Of a DNA stretch of 64,000 nt, positions 9,449 through 21,430 are shown piece by piece. A program made the position numbers and the translations under genes. How positions within the stretch are numbered: position 1 is the first letter of the stretch; every line of letters starts with the position of its first letter. The DNA comes from Lumnitzera littorea. Lineage: Eukaryota; Streptophyta; Magnoliopsida; Myrtales; Combretaceae. Under the pieces are notes generated by a model, which had not been told where the DNA came from, did no database searches, and was given only the letters and a program-made list of their open reading frames with translations. The DNA is taken from positions 93,791,740-93,855,739 of the forward strand of contig JAMXBB010000001.1 of the NCBI GenBank assembly GCA_024138015.1. The letters are read 5' to 3'.

Positions 9449-12400
9449 AAGTCAAGAAAGCTAGTCACTTAAAATACTTTCTGAAATTAAAATTGCTCTT
9501 CAAAATACCTATGTTGTTTATTAATTTGCTTATTTATTTATTTGTTATTAATTTCGTGCATATACTTTGCTTTGAATATCATACGACATGCATTAGAACA
9601 TTTGGGGGGGTGAGTAGGTTAGGGGAGGGTCGAGGGAGGATCGTTTTTGGTATTAAAGATGTAGGATAGATGCGATTAGAACTAAGTTGTCTTAGGACAC
9701 TAAGAAGGGAGCCATTATATAGGCTTTGGGTGTTGTGGTGTAACCATAACTCAGGGTTGATTAGGCTACCCCGCTCAAGCTTAATGTGACCAATGAAAGT
9801 GTTTTTTAAAAATAAGTGAGGTCACAAAGTTTAAGGACCTTTTAGAACCCAGCTTAAATTGTATATACTCCCCTTCAAGCTTGAGTTAATATACTACTCT
9901 TAAGAATTACAACCCTACTAATTGTTCGAGTTTTAATGCAATCAAGATTTTGAAAATAATAGTAAGGTTGCAGCTTAAGAAGTAATGTATTAACCCAAAT
10001 GACCCTAAAATTTGCATATTTCCATGTACTTTCTTTTCTTGCATTGATGATTGATTTTTGTCCATAAAATGTGTAGATATAGAATGGCAGATAACAAGTA
10101 AACAATCAGGAGAATGATAGGCTATAGGACATCTCTAGGATTCATGAGCAGCTGCTAGAAGATGAGATTGCCTACTTGAAGGAAAAGCTTGAGTGTTCTG
10201 AAGCTCATAATCGAACCTTAAGGTACCTTCTAGCATAGGTCAATGGGGATACCAATGAAATGATAGAGTACTTTAAGGCTCATATATGAGACTTAATGTA
10301 GGGTTTTTTCCAATTCACTTATAAAGAGCTTAGAATAAATATCAAGTTTTAGAATAAATGTTAGGTTCTTTGCCTTTCTTTTCTATATTTTGATTTTTCA
10401 AAATAATAGAGTTCTCTTTAGTTCATTGTTTTTCATTCTTTAACATTCCCTTCCTTTTAAGTAGTCCTTTAATAGGCATTTATCTAACAACTGTTTCCTC
10501 TCATTCTAAGAAATGTAAAATCTCATAAACTTGTAAATAGAATCCTAACAAATGACCATCCTTATTTGTAAATTATTTTTTGTAAAATAAACTTTATCTT
10601 TCTCTCTCTCTAAAAACAAAAAAAAGAGAAGAAAAATTGAAAAAATAGAGATGAAAAGAAAAGTTGCTAATGACTATAAATCCTTATGTGCTTAACAAGC
10701 CAATACAAGTTTAAGCCTTTGGCCTACTTAAGCAACCAGCCTAGACACTTGGCTTCCAACCCACACAAGGCCCTTTGACCTATTAAGGAAGCCTACATAA
10801 GCCCATTGGCCTGTTTAATCTAAACACTAACCTTGGGTCCATTCAAGCAATCTACCAAAACACAAGTCACTTGGCAAGGCAACCAATCCAAACACAAACT
10901 ATGGCTTATCCAGGTAGTTGAACCAAACACAATCCTCAGCATATAAAGGTAGCCCAGCCAAAAGCCTTAGTCTATGTAGCGAGTCAAGCCTAGTCATAAA
11001 CCAAGTTAAAACATAAAGTTAAATACTGGGGCATAATTTGAGAAACTAGGGGGGCAAAGCCAATCTTCACTCTGGGCAAATAAATATAGATTCCTCCTTA
11101 AGAAATCAGTAACTCACTTTTAAAAGGTTTAGAATGAGAAGAGGCAAACTATATCCTATATACTAACGTGAAACACTTTGAGAGTTAAGCAACATAATGG
11201 TGAGGATACTTTAGACTCATTCCTTAAGTGAGGTCCACTTTGAATGTAATACGTAGGTTAAAATGAAGTTAAGCATTAATTTTCAAATCCTATACACAAT
11301 TATCTCTTATTAACTCTGTTGGACCAATTTGGAGTATTTTCAAATTTAAACCCTATCAAAAATCACCTCACAATGAGGCAATTCAGAGGTTAAGGTCACT
11401 AATTAAGAGATAAGGGTGAAATTGATTTATGCTTGCTTAAGTAACGTTAATTCAAAAATGATTTTTATTTCTAATAAATTATTTTTTGTTGAAAAGAAGA
11501 TGAGCCAATTCCTTTTCGAACACCTTAAGCTTATATACACCTTACTTGAGCCCATTTAATAGAAATCCATGGATTTAGGGCCTTGAATCACTTAAAGGGC
11601 AAAAACTCGATAATGGAGACAATCATTCTTGGGGCTAAAAGAAAAGAAAGAACAGTAAGAGATGGTGGGGAAAAGTAATAATAATAAAAAAGGAAATGAG
11701 AAAATGAAGAAAAGAGGCCGAAGAATTGGGCTTGAGTGTAAGATGAAAGCCCCATGAGATATATCATAACCTAGTAAGGGGAGCCAAATAGAATCAAAAG
11801 GCCGAGAGTCAAAGCCTAAATATCCCACAAAAAAAAAAAAAAAAACATATGGCCCTGAATCACATTCCAAAGCCTAGAAACCTAAAATCTCTATATGCAC
11901 TTTGAAGTCTCTCTTATCCATATTGAATCACACAAGGCCTTTCCACCCATAATACCACCCTTATGTACTAAAAGCTCTTCTAATCTTGAAAGATAATCTA
12001 TGTTTAATAAAAATTGTTTTTGAAAGTTGGGTAAGCATACTTCTAATTTTTCCTTAAGGCTTTGAACTTGTACACCTGGGATAAATAAAGGCATTTTCTT
12101 TTAAAATGGGCCTCCTCATTAGTCATTTTTTAAACCCTTCGACTAAACGCCTAAATTCATAATATTGAACTAGAAAAGACCTAACAGATTGATCAAAGCG
12201 TGTCACTTACAAAATGAATTGTAATTTTTAGAATTGTAGTCGAGAGCAAAATCTAAACTGAGAGCTAGCAAGGAAGCCCTCTTCCACTAAACTAATCATA
12301 GGTTACCTTTTCTTTAGGAAAGGAATGTTTAAAATCACAAACCCTAAGGTCAAGTGCATTGAGAAACCTTACATGGTTACTAAAGAAAGAGGTGATTATA

Positions 12401-12779
12401 ACTTGTTCCTTAAATAAGAATTTATAACCATTGGCAAACTTTCAAAAAAAAAAAAAAGAGAGAGAGAAAGTAAAGGCTTGTCACAAGATTTTTGTCTAAT
12501 CCATGTTGGCTCGAGTAACCAAGCTTTCAATTCATGTCATCTGTTTCCTTTTCAAGGTGGTCACATTTTTTTTAAATTGACCATAGTAGTCTAGATCATT
12601 TCTTTCCTAATTGTAGTTTTTAATATCCTTTAACTCTTTTTTCAAATCAAGGGGCTTATCCCTAATGCCTTTTTTTGAGTAAATAGTTTTTCAACAATTT
12701 CCCTATAAACACTTTTCTAAGTCAAAAAGTCTTTTAAAACTGGTTGCTTTCCTTACTTTACTTCTTAAGTCCTTCATCA
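9449..12779 (+). mobile_element. Decayed internal region of the Tat/Ogre-like element
   Basis: No polyprotein domain can be read reliably. Near 10084-10260 a short plus-strand stretch beginning ATGGCAGATAAC reads like coiled-coil protein through stops and could be a 5' ORF or gag remnant. From about 10700 to 11000 the word GGCCT recurs in a Pro/Leu-like rhythm (GCCTTTGGCCTACTTAAG and variants), suggesting an old degenerate minisatellite. A GGGGGGG run is at 9604-9610 and A-runs are at 11828-11845 and 12445-12458. Pol must be deleted or unrecognisable. Confidence 0.4.
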
Positions 12780-12809
12780 ACTTTTCTTAGGGTTTTAGCC
12801 AACTTTTAA

Positions 12810-13550
12810 AGCACTGACCTATTCTTTTATTCTTTTCAGGGATCCAGCTAACCTTTAAGGTGTTGTCCCATCTTTTAGATTCTAGCTAAGCTTTAGGGTG
12901 CTATCTTGTCTTTCCAAGGTGTTAGCCAACTCATGTAATGCTGACCCACTCTTTTATTCTTTTTAGGGTTCCAGCAGCTCTTAAAGCGTTAACCCACTCT
13001 TTTATATTCTTTTTAGGATTCCAACTAGCTCTTAAAGCATTGACTCACTATTTTATTCTTTTTAGGGTTCTAGCTAGCTTTTACAGTATTGACCCACAAT
13101 TTTATTCTTTTTGGGGTTTCAGCTACCTCTTAGAGCACTGACCTACTCTTTGATTCTTTTTAGGGTTCTAATTAGCTCTTACAATGCTAACCTACTCTTT
13201 TATTTTTTTTTTTAAGGTTTTAGCCGGCTTTTAAGATTATTGTCCACTCTTTTATTCTTTTTAAGGTTCTAGCTAGCTCTTAGGATCGTTGTTTACTTTG
13301 TTTTTCTTTTTAGGGTTCTAGCTAGTTCTTACAGCACTAACTCACTCTTTTATTCTTTTTAAGGTTCTAGCCAACTCTTAGGAGTATTGTCTACTCTTTT
13401 ATTCTTTTTAGGGTTTTAGCCAGCTCTTATAGTGCTGACCTACTCTTTTATCCTTTTTAAGGTTCTAGCTAGCTCTTAGAGCGCTAATTCACTCTTTTAT
13501 TCTTTTTAGTATTCTAGTTAACCTTTAGGGCGTTGTCCCATCTCTCTAAG
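12810..13550 (+). repeat. Tandem array 1, period about 49 bp, about 14-15 copies
   Basis: The unit is approximately CACTCTTTTATTCTTTTTAG, then GGTTCTAGCTAGCTCTTA, then GAGCGCTGACC. Successive TTTTATTC words start near 12952, 13000, 13051, 13100, 13149 and 13197, giving steps of 48-51 bp, and the pattern continues to about 13550. Copies differ mainly by transitions. The core GCTCTTAGAGC is an imperfect palindrome. A run open at 12938-13141 arises from the repeat because 48- and 51-bp steps keep frame; I do not consider it a gene. Confidence 0.9.
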
Positions 13551-13559
13551 GTTCTAGCC

Positions 13560-13875
13560 AATTTTCAAAGCGCCACCCCTTCTTTTGTCATTTTCGTTTA
13601 TGGTTTTTTAGCGAGCCCTTAGGGTGCTTCCTTTCATCGTTAGTTTCTCTTAAGCAAGCTCATAGGGCGCTTCTCTTCACCAAATTCTTAACGAGCATAT
13701 AGGGCACTTCTATTCATCAGATTCTTTTTAATGAGCCTATTGGAAGCTTTCCTTCACAAATTTCTTTTGGTGAGCCTACTGGGCACTTCTCTTCACCAAC
13801 TTGGTTGTAGTGAGCCCATAAAGTGCTTTCTTCATCATTGATTCTTCTTAGCAAGCCCATAGGATACTTATTCTA
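13560..13875 (+). repeat. Tandem array 2, period about 50-55 bp, about 6 copies
   Basis: The units have the form TCTTAGCGAGCCCATAGGGC followed by GCTTCTCTTCATC. The piece AGCCCATAGGGCGCTT has the same layout as the AGCTCTTAGAGCGCT core of array 1: an imperfect palindrome followed by GCTT. The array follows array 1 with almost no spacer. Confidence 0.8.
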
Positions 13876-13879
13876 AAGT

Positions 13880-14425
13880 TAATTTAGGGTTACTAGTCCC
13901 CTAGAGATACTCCTATCTATGTTAATCAACTCAAAGGAGCACTATAAGATCTCACTTAAGGGTCTTAGCTAACTCAAGGAGCATTTTGCTCATTTTTCCT
14001 AGAATAGTCAACTCAAAGGAGCATTTCTAGGTTTTTCTTGAATCAATTTCAAATTTAGGGTTGTTAGTCTCCAAGAGACGCTCCTGTTTAGGTTAATCAG
14101 CTTAAAGGAGCATTTCTAGGTTTGTCTTGAATTAATTCCAAATTTAGGGTTGCTACTCCTCAAGAGACACTCTCGCTTAGGTTAGTCAGCTCAAAGGAGT
14201 ACTACTAACTTTTAATTAAGGGTCTTAGCTAACTTAAGGAACGCTTTTCTAGTTTCACTTAGGATAGTCAACTCAAAGGACCACTTCTAGGTTTGTCTCA
14301 AATCGATTCCAAATTTAGGGTTTGTTAGTCCCCGAGATACGCTCTTGCCTAGGATAGTCAGCTCAAAGGAGCACTACCAAGTTTTAATTAAGGGTCTTAG
14401 CCAACTTAAGGGGTACTTCACTTGT
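13880..14425 (+). repeat. Tandem array 3, composite units
   Basis: Longer units alternate TTTAGGGTTGTTAGTCCCC, AAGAGACGCTCC, TAGGTTAGTCAGCTCAAAGG, AGCACT and TCTAGGTTTGTCTTGAAT. About three complete copies are visible (13880, 14052 and 14149 onward), with a fourth near 14316. AGCTCAAAGGAGCACT keeps the same core layout as the other arrays. Confidence 0.7.
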
Positions 14426-15265
14426 CTTATATTGGTTAGTTAGCTCATAAGGGTACAACTAGGTTTCAATATCTCTTTAGGGTCTTAGTTGGCTTAAGAA
14501 GCGTTTCGCTCATCTTGGTTAGTCAGCTCATAAGGGCACAACTAAGTTTTCAATATCTTTTTAAGGTCTTAGCCAACTCAAGGAGCACTTTACTTGTCTC
14601 ATTTTGGTTAGTCAACTCATTAGGGTATGACCAAGTTTTTAACATTTTTAAGGGTCTTAGCTTGCTCTAGGAGCACTTTACTCGTTTCATCATAGTTAGT
14701 CAGCTTATAGGGGCACAACCAAGTTTTCAACATCTTTAAGGATTTTAGTTAGCTTAAGGAGCACTTTGCTAATCTCATTTTGGTTAGTTAGCTCATTAGG
14801 GTACGACTAAGTTTTCAACATCTCTTAACGAGCTCAAGGAGCATTTTGTCCGTTCACCTTGGTTAGTTAGCTCATTGGGGTACGGCTAAGTTTTTAATAT
14901 CTCTTAGGGTCTTAGCCATCTTAAGGAGCGCTTTGCCCATTTTATCTTGGTTAGTCAGCTTGTAAGGGCATAACCAAGCCTTCAACATCTCTTTAGGGTC
15001 TTAGCCATCTTAAGGAGCGCTTCGCTCATTTTATCTTGGTTAGTTAGCTTATAGGGGCATGACTAAGCCTTCAACATCTCTTTAGGGTCTTAACCAACTC
15101 AAGGAGCACTTTACTCGCCTTATCTTGGTTAGTCAGCTCATTGGGGTACAACTGAGTTTTCAACATCTCTTTAGGGTTGTAGCCAGCTTAAGGAGTGCTT
15201 AACCGTTCACTTTGGTTTGTCAGCTCATAAGGGTACGACCAAGTTTCAATTCCTCTTTTAGTCGC
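14426..15265 (+). repeat. Tandem array 4, period about 88 bp, about 10 copies
   Basis: GGTTAGTCAGCTCATAAGGG-type words start near 14434, 14517, 14606, 14693, 14782, 14861, 14949, 15039, 15127 and 15214, so most steps are 87-90 bp (one 79, one 83). Each unit also has AACCAAGTTTTCAACATCTC, TTTAGGGTCTTAGCC and AACTCAAGGAGCGCTTT. The array ends in a region rich in TAG and CTCTTTT words. In Ogre-type elements tandem repeats are known to accumulate in the untranslated region before the 3' LTR, and this position would fit. Confidence 0.9.
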
Positions 15266-17902
15266 TCGACCAACTCTTAGAGTGTCTCCTCTCTCTTTTT
15301 ACTATTCACCTAAATCTCTAGTAGACCGAGTTTAGGATAGCTAGTTAAGGCACTTCGTAGGACAAATTCTACTAATGGGGCAAAATTATTCTTTCTTTTG
15401 TTTTTATAGTAAAATTTTGCTCAAACTTCACCACAAAGAGGGATAGGTATAGGTATCTTATTTTTTTTTTCCCTTTTGATTTTTTATTATTTTTATTTAT
15501 TTATTTTTCAAAATGTTTAGAGTAGAATAAAAGGTCCTAAATTAGGAAAAATATAAAAAAATAGAAAATTAAGAAAACCCAAAAAATAAGAAAATTTAAA
15601 AAAATACAAAAAAAAGGAAAAAGCACAAAAAAAAAGAAATTTAGAAAAAAATGGAAAATTTAGAAAAATATATAGAAAATTGAAAAGTCACAAAAATTGA
15701 AAAAATAAAAGATTTAGGGAATTTAGAAAATAATAATTTTTTTAAATAGTTTAATAGAATATAATTTTTTAATTTAAATAAAAATAAGGAAAGGACTGTT
15801 GGGCTTAGGCTTGGGCTTGAATCTAACCTAGGTTGACTTAATCCATATGTACAACAACGGCTTAACGAATAAACGCTTGAGTTTAGATTTACAGTAAGCT
15901 TAAGGTTTGGGGTTCAACTCTCATCAAAAGCAAAAAATGCCTTTTGCTTTTATTTCATTTCATTTTTTTTTTCTACACTTTACGCATTGCCACATGTTAA
16001 GAGATCATTGGGCTACATGTCTAGTCATGACACGTAGCACTTCGTGATTGATTTTGACAACGCATTTTCCCTTCCTCTTTCTCCTTTTTCCTTCTATTTC
16101 CTTCCCTTTCTCCTTCAAAAGAAACTTACAAGTAGCAATCTGGGGGGTGGCTTTCTTGCACATCACACACATTAATACAGCTGCACATTCACGGTCTTCT
16201 CTCTCTTTGAAATCCATACACCGACCGTATAGCTGCCCTTATACATTGAACCAACCCTCTTAGATGACCCCTCTCTCTCGATCAATACAACCTAAACCAT
16301 CCACGACACACACGATAGCGAGCCACTCTCCTTCTTCATTACTACCACATCCTAACCCAGATCCACTTGCAATCCACTATTGGCCCTATCTCCAACTGCT
16401 CACATTGCATCTGTCTTTGAACACCACCACCATAGCTACATCCTCACACATTAACGTACACATAACCATGCCGTGAACAGCAATCGCTCCAACCAATCCG
16501 TAATCCAACAACCATCGGCCATTGCATCCTTTCCAAACACATACTCATAAAGTCTACGACCAATATGGTAGCTCTTTGACCAAATCTACTTCATCCATCA
16601 TCAACTAAACATCACCAATCTACTGTAGCAACTACCCATCACCACCTAATACAGCATGATCCTACTTACAACCCCTGGCTACTCTTGCACGCACTACCCT
16701 CTACGCTCATCCGATTGAACCCAAATCCCAACTCCTTGACCTCTCCTTCTCATGCGGTAACAAGAAACACCATACACCACTAACACCAATGGTACACTCT
16801 TGATCTCCCTGCAGCACTTAACCTACTACACATCCTCACCCATCATAGTAGCTACACGCGACACCCAAATCCAAGCACATACCAACTTCAACCGAGCCAA
16901 AATCACCACTCCACCATGACCACTACCTTGCATTACCAACTAAACCACGTCTAACCACTTCGGCATTTTCCTTACACCCTTTAATCCCAATCGACAACTC
17001 ACCAAAAAACCTTTTCTCGATCATTTTGATTGCCAAAACGATCTTTGAAGCACCACTCCAACTGTTGCCATTTCAACCTATGCAAAGCCTACGTCTGACT
17101 CGATCTAAACTGACCTAACCTAGTTGACCCAAATCAACCTAATTCGGATCCCCAGTTTGACTTACGTTCCTTCCCTTGTTTGATCCTTATTTAGTTATTT
17201 GTATTGTTTTGTATCTTTTCATTTGTTTATTTATTACTATTTGTACTTGTAGGATGTAATTGTAAAAAATTTAAAAAAAAAAAAGAAGAAAAAGAGAAAA
17301 CAAAAGAAAAAGAAAGGAAGAATAAAAAAAGGAAGAAAAGAAGAAAAAAAAGGAAGAAGTACTTAGTTTTAGTTTTATTCATTTTCATGCTTTAACCAAA
17401 AAATAAAAATAAAAATAAAAAGTAAATAAATAAATGATAAAAAATTATAAAGTTAGTTTATCACATAGAAAAACCAATTTTCTAATAAAATAACAAAATA
17501 AACCAACCATTTTCAAAATTAAGACTATTTTAGAATTTCCAAAAATAAAACCTAAATAAGGACCCTTAAGAAAAATTTCCTTAAATAAATTGAACCAAGT
17601 AAACATGTAAACCCAACTTTTTTTCGAGACTAAAATCAGTTAACCTGCTAAAGTTTTTGTCGAACAAACTATAGAAGTTTAATTTTGAATAATAGATACA
17701 TAGGTACCTGTAAGCATGAGGTAACTTAAAACATAAATTTTTTTTAGCTTTTGTAAATAATTGATCGTTTTATCCTTTTAAAATTAAATTAAGTTGAATG
17801 TAGATAGATTTTATTATAAGGATATATTGAAGGGCAAATTTAAATTAGGAAAGTTAAAAGTGGTACCCATTTAGGGTTTAATAAGATAGCCCCCAAATCC
17901 AA
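15266..17902 (+). mobile_element. Low-complexity block and probable 3' LTR body of the Tat/Ogre-like element
   Basis: From 15440 to 15780 the strand is dominated by short A/AAAT words (AGAAAATTTAGAAAA and variants), a simple AT-rich block. From 15781 to 17160 the sequence is C-rich and gene-like in composition (CACCACC, CCAACC words), but all open stretches are short and none gives a recognisable product. A purine tract of A/AAG runs spans about 17267-17360. The block precedes the right-hand terminal repeat copy, so it may be LTR sequence. Its left counterpart has been removed, so this cannot be tested inside the window. Confidence 0.35.
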
Positions 17903-18147
17903 ATCTCTTGTTTTAGAAAACCGTTTCAAAAATTAATTTTATCAATAGATCAGTAACTAAGTTATAATTAATCTACCAAATTGATTATAACTTAACTCTC
18001 TTTCCCGACTATGATATTGGTTTTCTAAGTTAAAAAATTGGTTTTCTTTAAATCTTAATTGAGAGTCAGTATTAAATGAGTAGGGTTTAATACTGATTGG
18101 TTTAAAAAAAGACTAATTATAAAAACTAGGAGAAAAAAAATTAGGCT
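17903..18147 (+). mobile_element. Right copy of the Tat/Ogre-type terminal repeat
   Basis: It matches 9150-9431 in the same orientation and ends with the same GGAGAAAAAAA-like run. The sequence beyond 18147 differs from the primer-binding-site context of the left copy, as expected where an element ends. The two copies have diverged by many transitions and small indels, so the insertion is old. Confidence 0.6.
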
Positions 18148-18599
18148 TCACATTAGGCAAGCTCTCTACCCTAGGCATACTTTACTCAAGAAAACTTGAC
18201 ATTAGGACTTGTGCACTATGCAACAAGAGTTGCCCAAGCCCACCTAAAGACCTGTAAGAAGCACCTCGCAACAACAAGCAAGGGCAAATTGGGTAAGTGA
18301 TGCTCAATTGACACTATAGCCAAGCATGCCAAAGGACTTTGCACAAGCAAAAGAACTTGAATATCTATAATAAGTAGTAATAAAGGAAGTATAACAAAAC
18401 AAAAGAGAGTGGTAAAGGAATAATGATGAAAATAAAAGACTAGAGCAAGATGACAAAAGAACTTCATTAATGCATTAGTTCTTTACATAGTATTTAGAAG
18501 GAGTCGGCATCCGTACCTTATACAACAAAATAGAGAATACACATCACACTCCACTACTGAGCAAAACAAAATACAAATCAAATAAAAACAAAAAAAACA

Positions 18600-20425
18600 G
18601 AAAATTAACTTGGCTTAGTCAACTCGAACATTCCCCTTATCCTCCTCTTCCTCTCCTTTGCTAGACTCTTCTTCATCGCCAACTTTCCCAATGCTCTCTT
18701 GTATAGATTCCTCTTCCTTCCCCTCTGGCCTAGTAGTAGGTTTTAGGGTGTTGAGCCACTATAGAAAGCTCATGTTAGCCTTTGGTAGTTGTTGATGAAC
18801 TTTATCTCTAACACTCTAAGCAACACCAATAGCCTCCTAAAGCTCGAGATCATCCAAGGACTCGAGGAATAACTGTCGTTTAACTTCTATGGTAAGCCCC
18901 TCCATTCTTAAAAGCTAGACCTCTTTCTAAGCAAAAGACACTTGAGTGTCCTCTAAGTCCTTCTATTGACCTTCGAGTTCCGCTCGCAACTTCCCTAGTT
19001 CCTCTTCACAGTAGCCTTAGCCTCCTCTAGCTCAGCTCTTACTTTCTTCACCCTATCCTCAAGCTCCAAATGTTGTAGCTCCATATCATTGTATGTGACG
19101 ATAGATTGTCGAGTTGCCTCTTATCCTCATCCAAAGTACTGCGGAGCCTCCTTACCTTTGCCTTCAGTCGATTCTTCCTCTCCCGAGTAGTAGCCTAGTG
19201 ATAGCCACATTTGTGCGCAAACATGAAGTCTAGCATATCATACAATTACTTTAAAAGAGATACAAACCGAGTAATTTGAGTATAATAAAACACTAGGAGA
19301 AAAACAGCTAAGACTACTTACCTCAGTATACTTATACCGACTCTTTGAGGATGCCTCTACGTTGCTCTTCCCCTTAAAGAAGTGATCGAACCTTGCCTCA
19401 AGCTCTACTATGCGCCTTGCTGGCTTAAGAGCCTGATCTTCAAACTGCTCGGGCTCTTATTGCTCCATAGGTCACTTATCCTAAGTTGGCATCCATACAA
19501 GCTCATCATTGTCAATGATATCTATGGCTTGGACCCTAGCATCCTAAGGAGTCGCCTTATTGCTCTTGCACCTGAGCCCCAGCTTGCCTTATCGACTTGC
19601 AATGCCTCACTAAGTTGCCTTTTGAACCAACTTCCTTGAGTTCTTCAACCTATTGGGTTTCTATAACTCACATAGCTTGACCAGCCCCATTAGCTGACAT
19701 AGACACCTCGCAACCCAAGGCAACCCTTACTATTAGTGAAGCAACGGTAGCAATTGGAACCCCTTCTACTGTAACTTGGACAGACTCAGGGATGGTTTGT
19801 TGTCTAACCCCCTTCTTGTTCTTCTTCGAGGGGCATTTCGAACTTTCCTCCTCCCCTTCTACAGCAACCCCATTTCTCTTCTTCAAGGCTTCGGTCTCTT
19901 GAATCCTCTTCTTTAGGACAGCTAACAGCTTCTCCTTGATCCTCTCAGAAGCTACTTGCATTATTGGGGACACAAACAAAGACTTAAGAAAAAAAATGGA
20001 AAGGAAAGTGCCTACATTAACATTGCCGAGGACGAATGGACCTAAACTCCCTCATTACAATGACAATACGTCGCAATAGACACCTATCCATACTTTACTC
20101 AACTAAGATTAATGGGTACTTGTCTATGCCCCATAGAGAGGCCTATCTTAACCATAATTACAAGCAATTGCCAATGGGCAAAGCCTCTTCCAATTGGTGA
20201 GGTCCAAAGCCTCTTCTAATTAGTAGCAACTCCTCCTTCGTTTTGTCATCTTCATCCTCGAGATAGCTAATGGATTTAGTTTGGATTGGCCTTAGCCAAG
20301 ACAATAGAAAGCTTGGCTTCTCCGCTCATTAATACAATAGAAATGTTCCTTCCATTTATCAACCTTCATGAGTAAGCCCTTAAATACCTTCAATGACCCC
20401 TTCACGTAGAAATTACACCTAATCA
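18600..20425 (-). pseudogene. Spliced TE-associated coiled-coil protein, pseudogene
   Basis: Read right to left, fragments give KGLLMKVDKWKEHFYCI near 20395-20345, an open stretch 19979-19668 (RIKEKLLAVLKKRIQETEAL, then Ser/Lys-rich), FDHFFKGKSNVEASS near 19392-19348, and after an intron FMFAHKCGYH and NRLKAKVRRLRSTLDED near 19225-19120. The rest is charged, coiled-coil-like sequence down to about 18600. The splice sites GAG|GTAAGTAG (donor, intron from 19321) and CTAG|ACTTC (acceptor, to 19230) define a 92-bp intron. These words recall proteins often annotated in plant genomes as putative plant transposon proteins; I give this as recollection, not a proven match. Several stops and shifts break it. 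Its 5' end is interrupted by the insertion at 20429. Confidence 0.55.
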
Positions 20426-20428
20426 TTC

Positions 20429-21430
20429 TAATACGAGGCAAGTACATTTATCAAATTATAGTATAGCGGATATGAGTTCAAATGTCGATCCCCAAGAGAC
20501 CCTAAATACCAATACTAACCTTAACTCTATTATTTAATCAATAAATTTAATTTTAAGAACTCAATTCTTTAAATTAAAATTATAGCAAAAAATAATTTAA
20601 GCAAATAATCAAGAACTAAACAAGAAAGCAACCAATTAAATGTAATTAATTCAAAACTCAATGTCGTACTTAGATCATATCTACACATGCGATTCTCTCT
20701 AAAGATGATTTAATTAATTCATTAATTTTCTTGATGGGGGAAATTTTCTATTAAAATTAATAACTTTCTTAAACCTATTAACCCTAATCTCTAGTTGCCT
20801 AAAAGAATCTCTTCCCGATAGCATAATTTAAAATCGCATTAATGTGCAGAGAATTTCCTTAAAGAAAAGATCAAAGATTTAGAAGAATTTTGTAATTTAT
20901 TTCTAACATTGCATAAAGCCTCATCAATTATGTCTAAATTTAATTATATAAGAAATCTTTTGATCTTCTTGTATAATATTAGATTTTTAGATTAATACCA
21001 ATGGAAATATCAATCTAAAACATGCAAGTACACATAATTGATTCAAGAAAACTAAAATATTTTTATTAGATCTTATAAAACCAAGCATCACATGTGAGAT
21101 CTAAGTTCCATAAAACTTAAATACTAAAAATCTATTCTTTAGTTATGATAAAAATAAAATAAACTTTAACAAAAATTAATAAAAAAGTAGAGGAAATAGA
21201 TAATGAGTTTAACGAAACGAGTTTTGAATCTTGAAATCTCTAAGTCTTGACACACCATGCTCACTTGAGTGATTTGCTCTCAAAATTCTCTCAAAAAGAT
21301 ATGCTTTAAAGCTTTCACAAAAAACCCTAACTTAACCTTAAATAGAAGAAGTAAAATAAAAGATTAGCTACAAAAGAAAAATAAGCCTAAATGATTACGT
21401 GGTAAGCACTAAACAGAAACAGCAAAACCA
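20429..21430 (+). mobile_element. Diverged relative of the 1.24 kb solo LTR
   Basis: It starts TAATACGAGGCAAGTACATT (compare TGATACGAGGCAAGCGCACC at 5867) and keeps the same order of words: ATGAGTTC...GTCGATCCC, CTATTAACCCTAAT, ATCGCATTAATGT, AATTGATTCAAGAAAA and ATCTTGAAATC. The first G of the terminal TG is now A. The match fades near 21430 and I cannot find the right end or a convincing duplication. It interrupts the minus-strand pseudogene, so it inserted after that sequence was in place. Confidence 0.7.

Noticed and set aside
12938..13141. A 67-residue open stretch with repeated THSFI-like sequence
   Set aside because: It results from the 48-51 bp tandem units happening to keep frame; it has no independent sign of being a gene.
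16048..16476. Two short plus-strand open stretches with Ser/Pro/Leu-rich sequence
   Set aside because: Low-complexity C-rich DNA without domain, start context or splice structure; probably LTR sequence.
17204..17395. A Lys/Glu-rich 63-residue open stretch
   Set aside because: Produced by an A/AAG purine tract.
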